DNA of 47,621 nt, from positions 1-47,621 of the forward strand of contig CBDCLG010000005.1 of the NCBI GenBank assembly GCA_965218625.1, read 5' to 3'. Below are positions 1 to 8,477 of this stretch, piece by piece. The stretch comes from Bin5 sp965218625. Lineage in GTDB: Bacteria > Chloroflexota > Anaerolineae > Caldilineales > Caldilineaceae. The translations under genes and the position numbers were made by a program. How positions within the stretch are numbered: position 1 is the first letter of the stretch; every line of letters starts with the position of its first letter. A model generated the notes under the pieces. The model did no database searches. It had not been told where the DNA came from and saw only the letters and a program-made list of their open reading frames with translations.

Positions 1-1
1 G

Positions 2-310
2 CTGATAATCCCCTGTATCGAAGGGCGCCCCGACGACGCCGCGCCTGCATCGCAGGCCGGCCTCTACGGCTCGATCCTGCCCGCCGCCTGGTCGCTGATG
101 ATGGCACTGAGAGCCCGTGGACTCGGCGCCGCCTGGACGACCCTGCATCTCCAGCACGAGCAGGACATCGCCGAATTGCTGGGTATCCCGGACGGCATCA
201 CCCAGGCCGCTCTCCTGCCCGTGGCCTATTTCAAGGGCGATGACTTCCGCCCCGCCAAACGCAAACCAATGCGCGACAGGACCTACTGGGACAGCTGGCA
301 GAACCAATGA
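2..310 (+). CDS. Nitroreductase family protein, C-terminal fragment
   Basis: An open frame enters from the left edge and ends at the TGA at 308-310. The first visible residues are LIIPCIEGRP, then GSILPAAWSLMMALRARG and GLGAAWTTLHL, the C-terminal pattern of the FMN-dependent nitroreductase family: a helix near the flavin, then the Gly-rich stretch. After that comes a GIPDGITQAALLPVAYFKG segment, typical of F420/FMN nitroreductase-like oxidoreductases. About 102 residues are present, so the N-terminal half lies outside the window. The ATG of the next gene overlaps the stop (ATGA), which suggests translational coupling to the PHP-UvrD gene. Family assignment is fairly secure; the substrate is unknown. 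Confidence 0.75.
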   Translation: MIIPCIEGRPDDAAPASQAGLYGSILPAAWSLMMALRARGLGAAWTTLHLQHEQDIAELLGIPDGITQAALLPVAYFKGDDFRPAKRKPMRDRTYWDSWQNQ

Positions 311-3300
311 AGCTCGTCGCTGACATCCATCTGCACTCCCACTACTCGCGCGCCACCAGCAAAAACCTGACATTTGAGCACCTCTGGAAATGGGCCCAGC
401 TCAAAGGCGTCCAGGTCGTCGCCACGGGAGACATCGCCCACCCCGGCTGGCTGCAGGAACTCCAGGAAAAGCTGGAGCCGGCCGAAGACGGACTGTTCAA
501 ACTCAAGTCAGACTACGCGGCCGCACTCGCCGACGAGGTGCCCGCCGCCTGCCGCGCAACAGTCCGCTTTCTCATCGGCGGCGAAATCAGCAACATCTAC
601 AAGAAGTTTGACCGGACCCGCAAAGTTCACAACATCGTCTTCGCACCGACGGTCGAGGCCACCGCCCTCCTCCAGGCCGAATTGGAAAAAATTGGCAACA
701 TCCGCTCCGACGGGCGGCCAATCCTCGGCCTGGATAGCCGCGATCTGCTGGAAATCGTGCTCGAGGTGGACGACCGCTGCCACCTGGTCCCGGCTCACAT
801 CTGGACGCCCTGGTTCTCGCTCCTCGGCTCCATGTCCGGCTTCGATTCGCTGGAACAATGCTTCGGCGATCTCTCCTCCCACATCTTCGCCGTCGAGACC
901 GGCCTCTCCTCCGACCCGCCCATGAACTGGCGCGTCTCCTGGCTCGACAACTACACCCTGATCTCCAATTCCGACGCCCACTCGCCGCCCAAACTCGCCC
1001 GCGAAGCAACCCTCTTCGACACCGACCTGTCCTACGACGCTCTCTTCGACGCCCTCCGCAGCCGGGATCCGAACCAATTCCAGGGCACCATCGAATTCTT
1101 CCCCGAGGAGGGCAAATATCACCTCGACGGCCACCGCAAATGCGGAATCTGCTGGGAGCCGGTGACAACCGTCGCACACGAGGGGCTCTGCTCCAACTGC
1201 GGCAAGCCGGTCACGGTCGGCGTATACCACCGCGTCGCGGAGCTGGCCGACCGCGACCACGGCTTTCATCCGCCTTCGGCCGCCCCCTTCGCCAGCCTCA
1301 TCCCCCTGCCCGAAGCGCTGGGAGAGCTCCTCGGCGTCGGCCCCAATTCCAAGCGTGTGCAGGCCGAGTACCTGCGCCTGTTGGGCCGGCTGGGGCCGGA
1401 ATTGACGATTCTGCGCGAACTCCCTTTGGAAGATATCGGCGCTGCCGGCACGCCGCTCCTGGCGGAGGGCATCCGTCGCATGAGAGCCGGCGAGGTCCAC
1501 ACCCAGAGCGGCTACGACGGCGAATACGGCGTGATCCGCATGTTCGCCGACGACGCCGACCGCCTCTCGTCATTCCAAATCGGCATGTTCGCCGACGACT
1601 CAGCTCCCCGGCAACCGACCAGGGAAACAGAGAGACCGGCTCCCCCGCCGCAGCCCGCCGCCAAGCCGACCACCCCACAAAAAGATCCGGTAATCCCGCC
1701 CGCAACCTTCGCCATGGAGGAGACCGGGCAATACACGCTGGGTCTCGATCTCGCCGGAACGCAGCCGCTGGACAACTGGCTCCAACAGCTCAACGACGAG
1801 CAGCGGGCCGCAGCCACCCACACCGAATCGCCGCTGGCCATCGTCGCCGGCCCCGGCACCGGCAAGACGCGCACCCTGACCGTGCGCATCGCCCACCTGG
1901 TCCAGAATCTCAACGCGCCGCCCTCGTCAATCCTGGCGCTGACCTTCACCAATCGCGCCGCCGAAGAGATGCGGGAACGCCTGCAGCAGCTCCTGGGAGA
2001 AGAGCGCGCTGCCCTGGTAACCGTCGCCACATTCCACCGATTGGCAGCCGAACTGCTCCGTGATTCCGGCGAACTGATCGGGATCTCGCCCGCCTTCACA
2101 ATTCTCGACCAGGAAGACCGGCGCCAGCTGCTGAATCGCGCCTGCCCGCAGCTCTCCGCCAGAGAACTGCGCTCGGCGCTGGACGCGATTTCGGCGCGCA
2201 AGAACGGACTGGAAAGCGACAATCCGCCCGGCGACGCCCCGTCCCTCGGCGAAGACGTCTGGCAACGATACCATGCCGCGCTGTCCGCGGCCGCCGCCCT
2301 CGATTTCGACGATCTGGTCCTGCGCGCCGTCCAGCTGCTCGAGACCGACACGTCTACTTTGCAGACGCTGCATGAACGCTACCGCTGGATCTCGGTCGAC
2401 GAATACCAGGACGTGAACGCCGCCCAGTACCGGCTGCTCCAACGACTCGCAGCCTCGGGCTCAAATCTTTGCGTCATCGGCGATCCCGACCAGGCGATCT
2501 ACGGCTTCCGCGGCGCCGATCACCGCTTCTTTCTCTCATTTGCCGAAGACTTCCCCGGCGCGCAACGGCTCAATCTGGAGCGCAACTACCGCTCAGCCCA
2601 GGCAATTCTGGACGCCGCAGCACAGGTGATCTCGCGCAATCCCGACCACCAGGCCACCGAGCTGATCGCCAATTTCGCCGACCAGATCAAGCTGGACGTC
2701 TACCGCGCCCCCACCGACCGGGCCGAAGCCGAATACGTCGTCCATCAGATCGAGCAAATGGTGGGCGGGACCAGCTACTTCTCGCTCGACTCCGGCAGGC
2801 TGGAAGAGGGCGGACCTCCTGAAGACCGGACGTTCGGCGACTTCGCCGTTCTCTACCGCCTCAACGCCCAGGGCAGACTGCTCGAAGAGGCCTTTGACCG
2901 CTCCGGCATTCCCTACGAGAGGATAGGCGGAACGTCCCTCACCGAACAGAAGCCAGTCCGTGAAATCATGGCCCTGCTATCGTTGACCCAGAATCAGGAG
3001 AGTCCTGTCCACTGGGACAGGATTATGAAGGGATCGAAGAGGGCGTTAACTGAAGAAACTATTGTCGAATTGGTGGAGGACCTGAAAGAAAATGCCTCGG
3101 CGCAGGTCGCCGAGCGCATTCAGGCCGCCGCGCCGGGATGGGCGCGGCTGCGCGGCGCCAAGTACAGCGACGCCGAACGGGCCCGCATCGACCGCATCAA
3201 GCGCCGGGCCGCGCCTTTCCGCAACCGCATGCAGGACTTCCTCACGACCATGGCGCTCCAGAGGGAGACCGATCACTACGATCGGCGCGCCGATCGCGTG

Positions 3301-3627
3301 ACCCTCATGAGCCTGCACGCCGCAAAGGGGCTGGAATTCCCCGTAGTCTTCGTCGTCGGCTGCGAAGAAGGGCTCCTGCCCTATCTGCCAGCCAATCGCG
3401 ACATCAACATCGAGGAAGAACGGCGTCTCTTCTACGTCGGCATGACACGCGCCCAGCGCCGCCTCTTCCTGGCCCACGCCGGGCGCCGCTTTCTCTTCGG
3501 CCAGTCGATGGAGAACCGCGTCTCCTCCTTCGTTACCGACATCGCCGTCGCCCTGCAGGAGGTACGGCAAGCCCAACCCCGCCGCTCCCGCCCCAAATCC
3601 GAAGACCGGCAGTTGCGGTTGATCTGA
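307..3627 (+). CDS. PHP domain - UvrD/PcrA-type DNA helicase fusion
   Basis: 1106 residues. The N-terminal part (about 1-430) is a PHP-type metal-dependent phosphoesterase: HLHSHYSR at residues 8-15, a GDIAHPGW segment, an ISNSDAH motif, and a CxxC pair set (Cys279/282 and Cys295/298) that may bind zinc. It resembles stand-alone proteins of the TIGR00375 type, including the GYDGEYGVIRMF ending. A Pro-rich linker follows (about 440-480). From about 490 it is a superfamily 1A helicase: Walker A GPGTGKT at 515-521, VDEYQD motif II, GDPDQAIYGFRGAD, LNLERNYRS, SLHAAKGLEFPVVF and EERRLFYVGMTRAQ. It should unwind DNA 3'-5' with ATP. The PHP part could add phosphodiesterase or nuclease activity, presumably in repair; that role is inferred. 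The start overlaps the upstream stop. Confidence 0.92.
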   Translation: MKLVADIHLHSHYSRATSKNLTFEHLWKWAQLKGVQVVATGDIAHPGWLQELQEKLEPAEDGLFKLKSDYAAALADEVPAACRATVRFLIGGEISNIYKKFDRTRKVHNIVFAPTVEATALLQAELEKIGNIRSDGRPILGLDSRDLLEIVLEVDDRCHLVPAHIWTPWFSLLGSMSGFDSLEQCFGDLSSHIFAVETGLSSDPPMNWRVSWLDNYTLISNSDAHSPPKLAREATLFDTDLSYDALFDALRSRDPNQFQGTIEFFPEEGKYHLDGHRKCGICWEPVTTVAHEGLCSNCGKPVTVGVYHRVAELADRDHGFHPPSAAPFASLIPLPEALGELLGVGPNSKRVQAEYLRLLGRLGPELTILRELPLEDIGAAGTPLLAEGIRRMRAGEVHTQSGYDGEYGVIRMFADDADRLSSFQIGMFADDSAPRQPTRETERPAPPPQPAAKPTTPQKDPVIPPATFAMEETGQYTLGLDLAGTQPLDNWLQQLNDEQRAAATHTESPLAIVAGPGTGKTRTLTVRIAHLVQNLNAPPSSILALTFTNRAAEEMRERLQQLLGEERAALVTVATFHRLAAELLRDSGELIGISPAFTILDQEDRRQLLNRACPQLSARELRSALDAISARKNGLESDNPPGDAPSLGEDVWQRYHAALSAAAALDFDDLVLRAVQLLETDTSTLQTLHERYRWISVDEYQDVNAAQYRLLQRLAASGSNLCVIGDPDQAIYGFRGADHRFFLSFAEDFPGAQRLNLERNYRSAQAILDAAAQVISRNPDHQATELIANFADQIKLDVYRAPTDRAEAEYVVHQIEQMVGGTSYFSLDSGRLEEGGPPEDRTFGDFAVLYRLNAQGRLLEEAFDRSGIPYERIGGTSLTEQKPVREIMALLSLTQNQESPVHWDRIMKGSKRALTEETIVELVEDLKENASAQVAERIQAAAPGWARLRGAKYSDAERARIDRIKRRAAPFRNRMQDFLTTMALQRETDHYDRRADRVTLMSLHAAKGLEFPVVFVVGCEEGLLPYLPANRDINIEEERRLFYVGMTRAQRRLFLAHAGRRFLFGQSMENRVSSFVTDIAVALQEVRQAQPRRSRPKSEDRQLRLI

Positions 3628-3663
3628 GAACGCAAAAACCCGGACCCGCCGCGGCCATCGCCC

Positions 3664-4629
3664 CTACCACGCCGACGCCTCGTCAAGCATCTCCACATGC
3701 TCAGGTTCCAACCGCAAATCGAGCGCGGCCAAACTACCCCGCAACTGCTCCACCGTATTGGCCCCGACTATCGGCGCCGTTATCCCCGGCCTTGCCAGCA
3801 GCCACGCCAGCGAGACCGCCAGCGGCGACGCACCCAGTTCGGCCGCAACCGCCCGCACCGCATCCAAAACCCTCCAACCGGCCTCGTCGAAATAGCGGCT
3901 GCGTACGCTCTCGGCCCGCACACTGTCCGCCGCGCCCTCACGACTGTATTTTCCCGTCAAAAAACCGCCCGCCAGCGGACTGTATGGAATGACCCCGAGT
4001 CCGCAAGCCTCGCAAACTTCGGCCAGCTCCTGCTCAAACTCCGCCCGGTGCACCAGGTTGAAGTGCGGCTGTAGCGAACAGTAGCGCACCAGGCCCTGCT
4101 TGTCGCTCGTCCACAGCGCCTCCATCAGACGCCATACCGGATAGTTGCTGCAGCCGATATAGCGCACTTTGCCCTGCCGCACCAGCCGGTCGAACGCATC
4201 CAACGTCTCGTCTATCGGCGTCTCCGCGTCGAAATAGTGTGCCTGGTACAGGTCGATCACATCCGTCTGCAGGCGGCGAAGCGAAGCCTCGCAGCCCTCA
4301 ACGATATGCTTCCCGTTCAGCCCCTGGTCGTTCGGCCCCGGCCCCATCTGTCCCCGCACCTTCGTGGCAATGACCATCTGCCCGCGGTTGCCGCGCGACC
4401 GCATCCAGCGCCCGATCACCCCCTCGCTGACGCCGCCCCCGTTCCCTTCCACCCAGCGGCTGTAGATGTCCGCGCTGTCGATGAAATTCCCGCCCGCCGC
4501 GGCAAACGCGTCCATGACCGCAAAGCTCGTCTCCTCATCAGCCGTCCAGCCAAACTGCATCGAACCCAGGCACAGCCTTGAAACTTTCAGACCCGTGCCA
4601 CCCAGCCGGCGATACGCCATACCGCTCAC
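3664..4629 (-). CDS. Aldo/keto reductase
   Basis: 321 residues from a GTG at 4629 that overlaps the selB stop (GTGA). An ATG at 4620 giving MAYRRLGGTGLKVSRL is an equally good start and fits the family's usual N-terminus. It is an NAD(P)H-dependent (beta/alpha)8 reductase. The tetrad is visible as Asp51 and Tyr56 in FIDSADIY, Lys90 in ATK, and His131 in QAHYFD. SNYPVWRL and the C-terminal PIVGANTVEQL cofactor-binding segment are typical of the AKR11/YajO-like group. Last gene of the coiled-coil/selB operon. The substrate is unknown and no link to selenium metabolism is visible. Confidence 0.9.
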   Translation of the reverse strand: MSGMAYRRLGGTGLKVSRLCLGSMQFGWTADEETSFAVMDAFAAAGGNFIDSADIYSRWVEGNGGGVSEGVIGRWMRSRGNRGQMVIATKVRGQMGPGPNDQGLNGKHIVEGCEASLRRLQTDVIDLYQAHYFDAETPIDETLDAFDRLVRQGKVRYIGCSNYPVWRLMEALWTSDKQGLVRYCSLQPHFNLVHRAEFEQELAEVCEACGLGVIPYSPLAGGFLTGKYSREGAADSVRAESVRSRYFDEAGWRVLDAVRAVAAELGASPLAVSLAWLLARPGITAPIVGANTVEQLRGSLAALDLRLEPEHVEMLDEASAW

Positions 4630-6557
4630 TGTTCCCCCCCCAGCAGCACTCGTTCATCCCCGACGCGACGCGTCACCCGCCTCGAATCCAGCTCCTCCAG
4701 CAGCGCCTGCGCATACTTGCGGCTCGTCGCCAGCAGATCGCGCACGTCGGCCAGCGTGATCCTGCCCTCCGCCCGCGTTTGCTCAATAATCTTCTCCGCG
4801 GCCACAGCAAAATCCTCGGCCCGAAAATAGACCGAGCCCGGCAGCCGCGCCAAAACACCCCGTTCCACCAGCGATTCCAGCAGATCCTCATCGCCGTCCA
4901 GCAATTTGAGCGTGTCGATCGCGTTCGGCGGACTGAACGGCGCCGCCGTGTACGCCCCCAGCGCCCGGTCGACCGCACGTTGCTGCTCAGACGAATATGC
5001 TACCGTGTGCGACGCCAGCCGGATCGTGCTCTCTTCGCCGACCACGACCCCATCCGCCTGCGCCTGAACCACAAGATCATTGAAAACCCGCTGCGGCAGC
5101 TCCTTGCGCACCCCGGCCGCACCCACAACCTGCAGGCGGCCGCGTATCTCGCCGCGCGACATCCCCTGCCGCAGCGGACTTTGACCGTGGAACTCCTCCA
5201 GCTGCTGCTGCATCTCGGCAACGATCTGTTGATAAGCCGACCCGCTGATCAGCATTCGCCCGTCGTCCAACCCCTGCGCCAGCCCGCCGTCGCGCAGCTG
5301 CCCGATCGCCTCGCCTGCGACCTCCTTGTCCAGCCCGCTGGCCGCGATCAGCTCCTGTTCCGAAAGCAGCGGCTCCCGTTCCAGGCTCTGCAACACGATC
5401 TCATCCGGCCTGCCCAGCGCAAGCGTCTCCAGCTTCGCCGCCACCGCAGGATCGAATCGTCGATAGCGCCGCCGCGGGTGCGGGTCCAGGACCTCACCGC
5501 CCCCCAGCGTGACGCTCGGCGACGGCTGCCGCAAAATGAAACGGTCCCCGCCCGCCACAAGCGCCGGCCGCTCCAGCCGCAGCTGCAGCCAGCCCTCCTC
5601 GCCGGGCAACAGCTCCTCTGTCGCCAGCAGCCGCGCATGGGCCGGACTCTCAGCCGCGCCGCTGAAAAAATCGACCGCCAGGTTGTGGCGCAGCGGCTTC
5701 GGCGCATCTGCCAGAAGACGGAACGAAACATCAACCAGCCGCGTCGCCCGCAGACTTCCCGGCGCTACCGCCACCTGCCCGCGCCGGATCTCATCCGTCG
5801 CCACACCGCTCACATTCATCGCCACGCGGCTGCCCGGAAACGCCCGCCCGATGCTCTGCTTGTGGCTCTGAAGCGCCCGCACCCGTCCCGACGGCCCGTC
5901 CGGCAGTATCTCGACCGCGTCCCCAACCGCAAATCCGCCGTCGCTGAGCGTTCCCGTCACGATCGTGCCGAAACCCGGCTGGCTGAATATCCGGTCAACC
6001 GGCAGGCGCGGGCGCCCGCGATCGCGCGGCGGCGGCAGCGCCGTCAATCTGCCCGCCAGCGCTCCCCGCAACGCCTCCAGTCCCGCACCGGTCTGCGCGC
6101 TGACGCGCACAATCGGCGCGCCTTCAAGACGCGTGCCGGACAGAATGTCGTGGATGTCCAGCTCGACAAGATCAAGCCACTCCGGCTCATCCACAAGATC
6201 CACTTTTGTCAGGGCAACGACACCATCGGGGAGCGCAAGCAGGTCGAGAATAGCAAGATGCTCGCGCGTCTGCGGCATAACCCCTTCATCCGCCGCGATC
6301 ACAAGCAGCCCCGCGTCAACACTGCCAACGCCCGCCAGCATATTCTTGATGAAATCAATATGGCCGGGTACGTCAACAATGCTGACCGACTCTCGCGTTC
6401 CGTCCGGCATCGCCAGCTCCATCCAGGCAAAGCCCAACACGATAGTCAGCCCGCGGCGCTTCTCTTCTTCTAAACGATCGGGGTTGATTCCACTCAGGGC
6501 CTGGACCAGCGTCGACTTGCCGTGGTCCACGTGGCCCGCAGTGGCAATTACGCGCAT
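4626..6557 (-). CDS. selB: Selenocysteine-specific elongation factor SelB
   Basis: 643 residues, about the usual SelB length. The N-terminal GTPase domain has G1 AGHVDHGKST (7-16), RGLTI, DVPGH (62-66) and TKVD (117-120) in place of the usual NKxD. It is followed by EF-Tu-like beta-barrel domains (DRIFSQPGFGTIVTGTL at the start of domain 2) and a long C-terminal winged-helix array (about 400-643) that in the family binds the SECIS hairpin of mRNA. It delivers Sec-tRNA(Sec) to UGA codons. The ATG at 6557 overlaps the stop of the coiled-coil gene (TGATG). selA, selD and tRNA-Sec are not in this window, so Sec use by the organism is implied rather than shown. Confidence 0.93.
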   Translation of the reverse strand: MRVIATAGHVDHGKSTLVQALSGINPDRLEEEKRRGLTIVLGFAWMELAMPDGTRESVSIVDVPGHIDFIKNMLAGVGSVDAGLLVIAADEGVMPQTREHLAILDLLALPDGVVALTKVDLVDEPEWLDLVELDIHDILSGTRLEGAPIVRVSAQTGAGLEALRGALAGRLTALPPPRDRGRPRLPVDRIFSQPGFGTIVTGTLSDGGFAVGDAVEILPDGPSGRVRALQSHKQSIGRAFPGSRVAMNVSGVATDEIRRGQVAVAPGSLRATRLVDVSFRLLADAPKPLRHNLAVDFFSGAAESPAHARLLATEELLPGEEGWLQLRLERPALVAGGDRFILRQPSPSVTLGGGEVLDPHPRRRYRRFDPAVAAKLETLALGRPDEIVLQSLEREPLLSEQELIAASGLDKEVAGEAIGQLRDGGLAQGLDDGRMLISGSAYQQIVAEMQQQLEEFHGQSPLRQGMSRGEIRGRLQVVGAAGVRKELPQRVFNDLVVQAQADGVVVGEESTIRLASHTVAYSSEQQRAVDRALGAYTAAPFSPPNAIDTLKLLDGDEDLLESLVERGVLARLPGSVYFRAEDFAVAAEKIIEQTRAEGRITLADVRDLLATSRKYAQALLEELDSRRVTRRVGDERVLLGGEQ

Positions 6558-7864
6558 CAGGCGCGGTTTTGCGCCGGCTCACCGGATACGATGCTGGCGC
6601 TGCGGTGGGTATTGTTGCTCTGGCGAGCGTACAGCTCAGCCGTGCGGCGCTGCTTCTGCCACTCCTCCTCCAGCTCCTTCATCGTCTCGTCCCGCTCCTC
6701 CAACGAGGTCTGCAGACCGTCAAGCCAGAGCTGGGCCGCGCTGATGTATCGAGAACCATACTGCTCCTGCAGCTTCCACAACAGGCGCAGCATCTCCTCG
6801 TGCACCCGCAGATCATGCAGAATCGGCGGCAGATGGTCCAACAACTCCTTGTTGCTCTTCTCCTGCTCCTTCCACAGATGCTCGTGACGAAGGTCGTTCC
6901 GGCGGCTCTTCTTGTCAAACTCCTCCTGAAACTCCTCCATCTCCCGCCGCATCCGCTCTTCAGCCAGCCGCTGCAGCTCCTGTACCTGCACCTGGTCGCG
7001 GCGGATCGTCTCCTGAAACTCCGCCACCGTCGCGGCCGCGCGGCGGGCCGTATCGATCGTCTGCGTAAAGGATTGGATCCGCTCCTCGTTCTTGGTAACC
7101 ACCGTCTGCTGATCGTCGATTAACTCCTGCCAACGCGCCAGAACCTGCAAACGCTCGACAATCTCGACGCGCATCTTCTCCATGAACTGCTGCTGCTCCT
7201 CCCTGACCTCGCCAAAGACCGGCCGCCAGCGCTCGATCTCAGCGTTCATGCGCCGGTCGGCATCATCAAGAATCGAAAACCGACCGCTGAACGCCTCCGT
7301 CCGTTTGAACAGCTCGACCGTCTCCTGCTGCAACTGGACAATCCGCTTCGCATCGCCCGAGCGTTGTTCACTCAAAAAGGGTATCTGCCGCGTCCGCTCT
7401 TCAATGTCTTTGGCAAGAAGATTGATCTGATTGCGGCCTTCCATAATCATGTCGACCAGCCGCTCTTCCTCACCCTTCCGCAGGTCCACCGCCTCTTCGA
7501 CCCGTCCAATCCGCGGCAGTTCGCGGCGCACTTCACCGATCTCGCGCGCCAGCGCCTCCCGGTCTGCCAGACGGCCCCGCTCGTGTTCGCGCGTCGCCTG
7601 CGCCCGACCCTCCTCGGCGCGATCGATTAGCAGCCCAAACTCCTGCTTGACGCTCTCAATCTGCTGCTCCAATTGCGTGAACCGGCCCAGCTGGGCGATC
7701 GTACTCGCCAGACGCCCCTCCAACTCCTGAACGCGCCGGTTCTGCTCTACAATGTCCCCCGCCTGGCTCTCAATATGCTGCTGCAAACGCGAAATCTCCG
7801 CACGGTCGCGGCGGTGCTCCTCGTCGAGCCAAGTCACCATCTGGGCTAGTTGGGCATTATCCAT
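6557..7864 (-). CDS. Long coiled-coil protein of unknown function
   Basis: 435 residues from the ATG at 7864, chosen because GGAAGAAAG lies just upstream; a TTG at 7882 would add six residues. Nearly the whole chain is predicted coiled coil by eye: heptads rich in Glu, Gln, Arg and Leu, with very few aromatic or Gly/Pro residues until the last 30. No signal peptide, membrane segment or catalytic motif is seen. It starts MDNAQLAQMVTWLDEEHRRD and ends in a Ser/Asn-rich tail. It is the first gene of an operon with selB, which begins inside its stop codon, so the two are probably co-translated. I do not recognise a family; a structural or scaffold role is the most that can be said. Confidence 0.8.
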   Translation of the reverse strand: MDNAQLAQMVTWLDEEHRRDRAEISRLQQHIESQAGDIVEQNRRVQELEGRLASTIAQLGRFTQLEQQIESVKQEFGLLIDRAEEGRAQATREHERGRLADREALAREIGEVRRELPRIGRVEEAVDLRKGEEERLVDMIMEGRNQINLLAKDIEERTRQIPFLSEQRSGDAKRIVQLQQETVELFKRTEAFSGRFSILDDADRRMNAEIERWRPVFGEVREEQQQFMEKMRVEIVERLQVLARWQELIDDQQTVVTKNEERIQSFTQTIDTARRAAATVAEFQETIRRDQVQVQELQRLAEERMRREMEEFQEEFDKKSRRNDLRHEHLWKEQEKSNKELLDHLPPILHDLRVHEEMLRLLWKLQEQYGSRYISAAQLWLDGLQTSLEERDETMKELEEEWQKQRRTAELYARQSNNTHRSASIVSGEPAQNRA

Positions 7865-7940
7865 TTTTCTTTCTTCCAACACTAAGTCCTGCGTCTGACA
7901 CGCTCACACCACCCGATCGCCCGGCTATACGACGCCTCCC

Positions 7941-7967
7941 GCCTCTCTGCTCGATCGGCAGAGAGGC
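7941..7967 (-). promoter_or_regulatory. Perfect 10-bp hairpin in leader of the coiled-coil/selB operon
   Basis: GCCTCTCTGC (7941-7950) pairs perfectly with GCAGAGAGGC (7958-7967) around a 7-base TCGATCG loop. It lies between the predicted promoter and the ATG at 7864, so it would be in the 5' leader mRNA. There is no following T-run, so it is not a simple intrinsic terminator. It could be an operator, an mRNA stabiliser or a binding site for a regulator. Confidence 0.5.
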
Positions 7968-8024
7968 ACAGCGCGCGATCATCGCCTCGGGAAGACCGGC
8001 CGCGCCGGACATCCCGGGACGGCA

Positions 8025-8054
8025 ATTATACCATTTGTACGACGGTGACGACAA
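8025..8054 (-). promoter_or_regulatory. Sigma70-type promoter for the coiled-coil/selB/AKR operon
   Basis: On the minus strand TTGTCG (8049-8054) is followed after 18 bases by a perfect TATAAT (8025-8030). Transcription would start near 8018 and give a leader of about 150 bases to the ATG at 7864. Confidence 0.5.
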
Positions 8055-8162
8055 ACAGCGCCTCGCCAGCCCCCGCTCAGTTTCGGAGAGGTACCTCTGC
8101 CAGCTTGGGCCCCCGACAAATCCAATCCGGCCCCCACATGAGATCAGGGCTCGTTGACATTT

Positions 8163-8265
8163 GTCTGAACTTTGATTCAACTGATTTATATGATGGACAT
8201 GATTTGCGGCGCTGGCTCCTGAGGTGGGCTTCGTTCACGAGAATCAGGTGAATCAGAGTCCAAAC
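8163..8265. repeat. Imperfect 24-base inverted repeat (intergenic palindromic element)
   Basis: The complement of 8163-8186 reads AATCAGTTGAATCAAAGTTC and on to GAC; 8242-8265 reads AATCAGGTGAATCAGAGTCC and on to AAC. 20 of 24 positions agree, with 55 bases between the arms. Each arm also contains an internal AATCAG/AATCA doublet. It looks like a small mobile palindromic element or a structured RNA. No ORF is associated. Confidence 0.5.
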
Positions 8266-8420
8266 TGCTTTCAGACAGCTTGTAATAGTCGCCTCTTTGA
8301 ACATTCTTCTGAAATATCAACGGAACCCAGAAACTTCAGACCGCGAACGCCCTTAGGGCCTCCTTCAACACCCCCACCATTCCATCACGCCTTTTGTGCC
8401 GAGGCATCGCTGCCCCACCG

Positions 8421-8460
8421 TGCTCCTTCGTGTCAGTTCGTGTCAATTCGTGCCCCTTCG
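8421..8460. repeat. Four 10-bp tandem units, TGYYMNTTCG
   Basis: The units are TGCTCCTTCG, TGTCAGTTCG, TGTCAATTCG and TGCCCCTTCG, back to back, with a partial fifth unit after them. The TTCG ends are invariant and the middles vary. The array sits just 3' of the racemase-family gene, ending 17 bases short of its stop codon. Confidence 0.6.
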
Positions 8461-8477
8461 TGGACCCCCTCCAGCCT

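Larger units (their letters stand above)
7865..8477. other. Gene-poor intergenic stretch with repeats
   Basis: About 600 bases between the start of the coiled-coil gene and the end of the mandelate racemase-like gene, both on the minus strand. It holds a minus-strand promoter and leader hairpin for the selB operon, a 24-base imperfect inverted repeat, and a 10-bp tandem repeat close to the racemase stop. Short open frames here have no recognisable protein pattern and I do not call genes. Confidence 0.6.

Noticed and set aside
8077..8304. Small open frame on the minus strand (75 codons)
   Set aside because: It runs through the inverted repeat and the promoter of the selB operon, and has no protein-like pattern.
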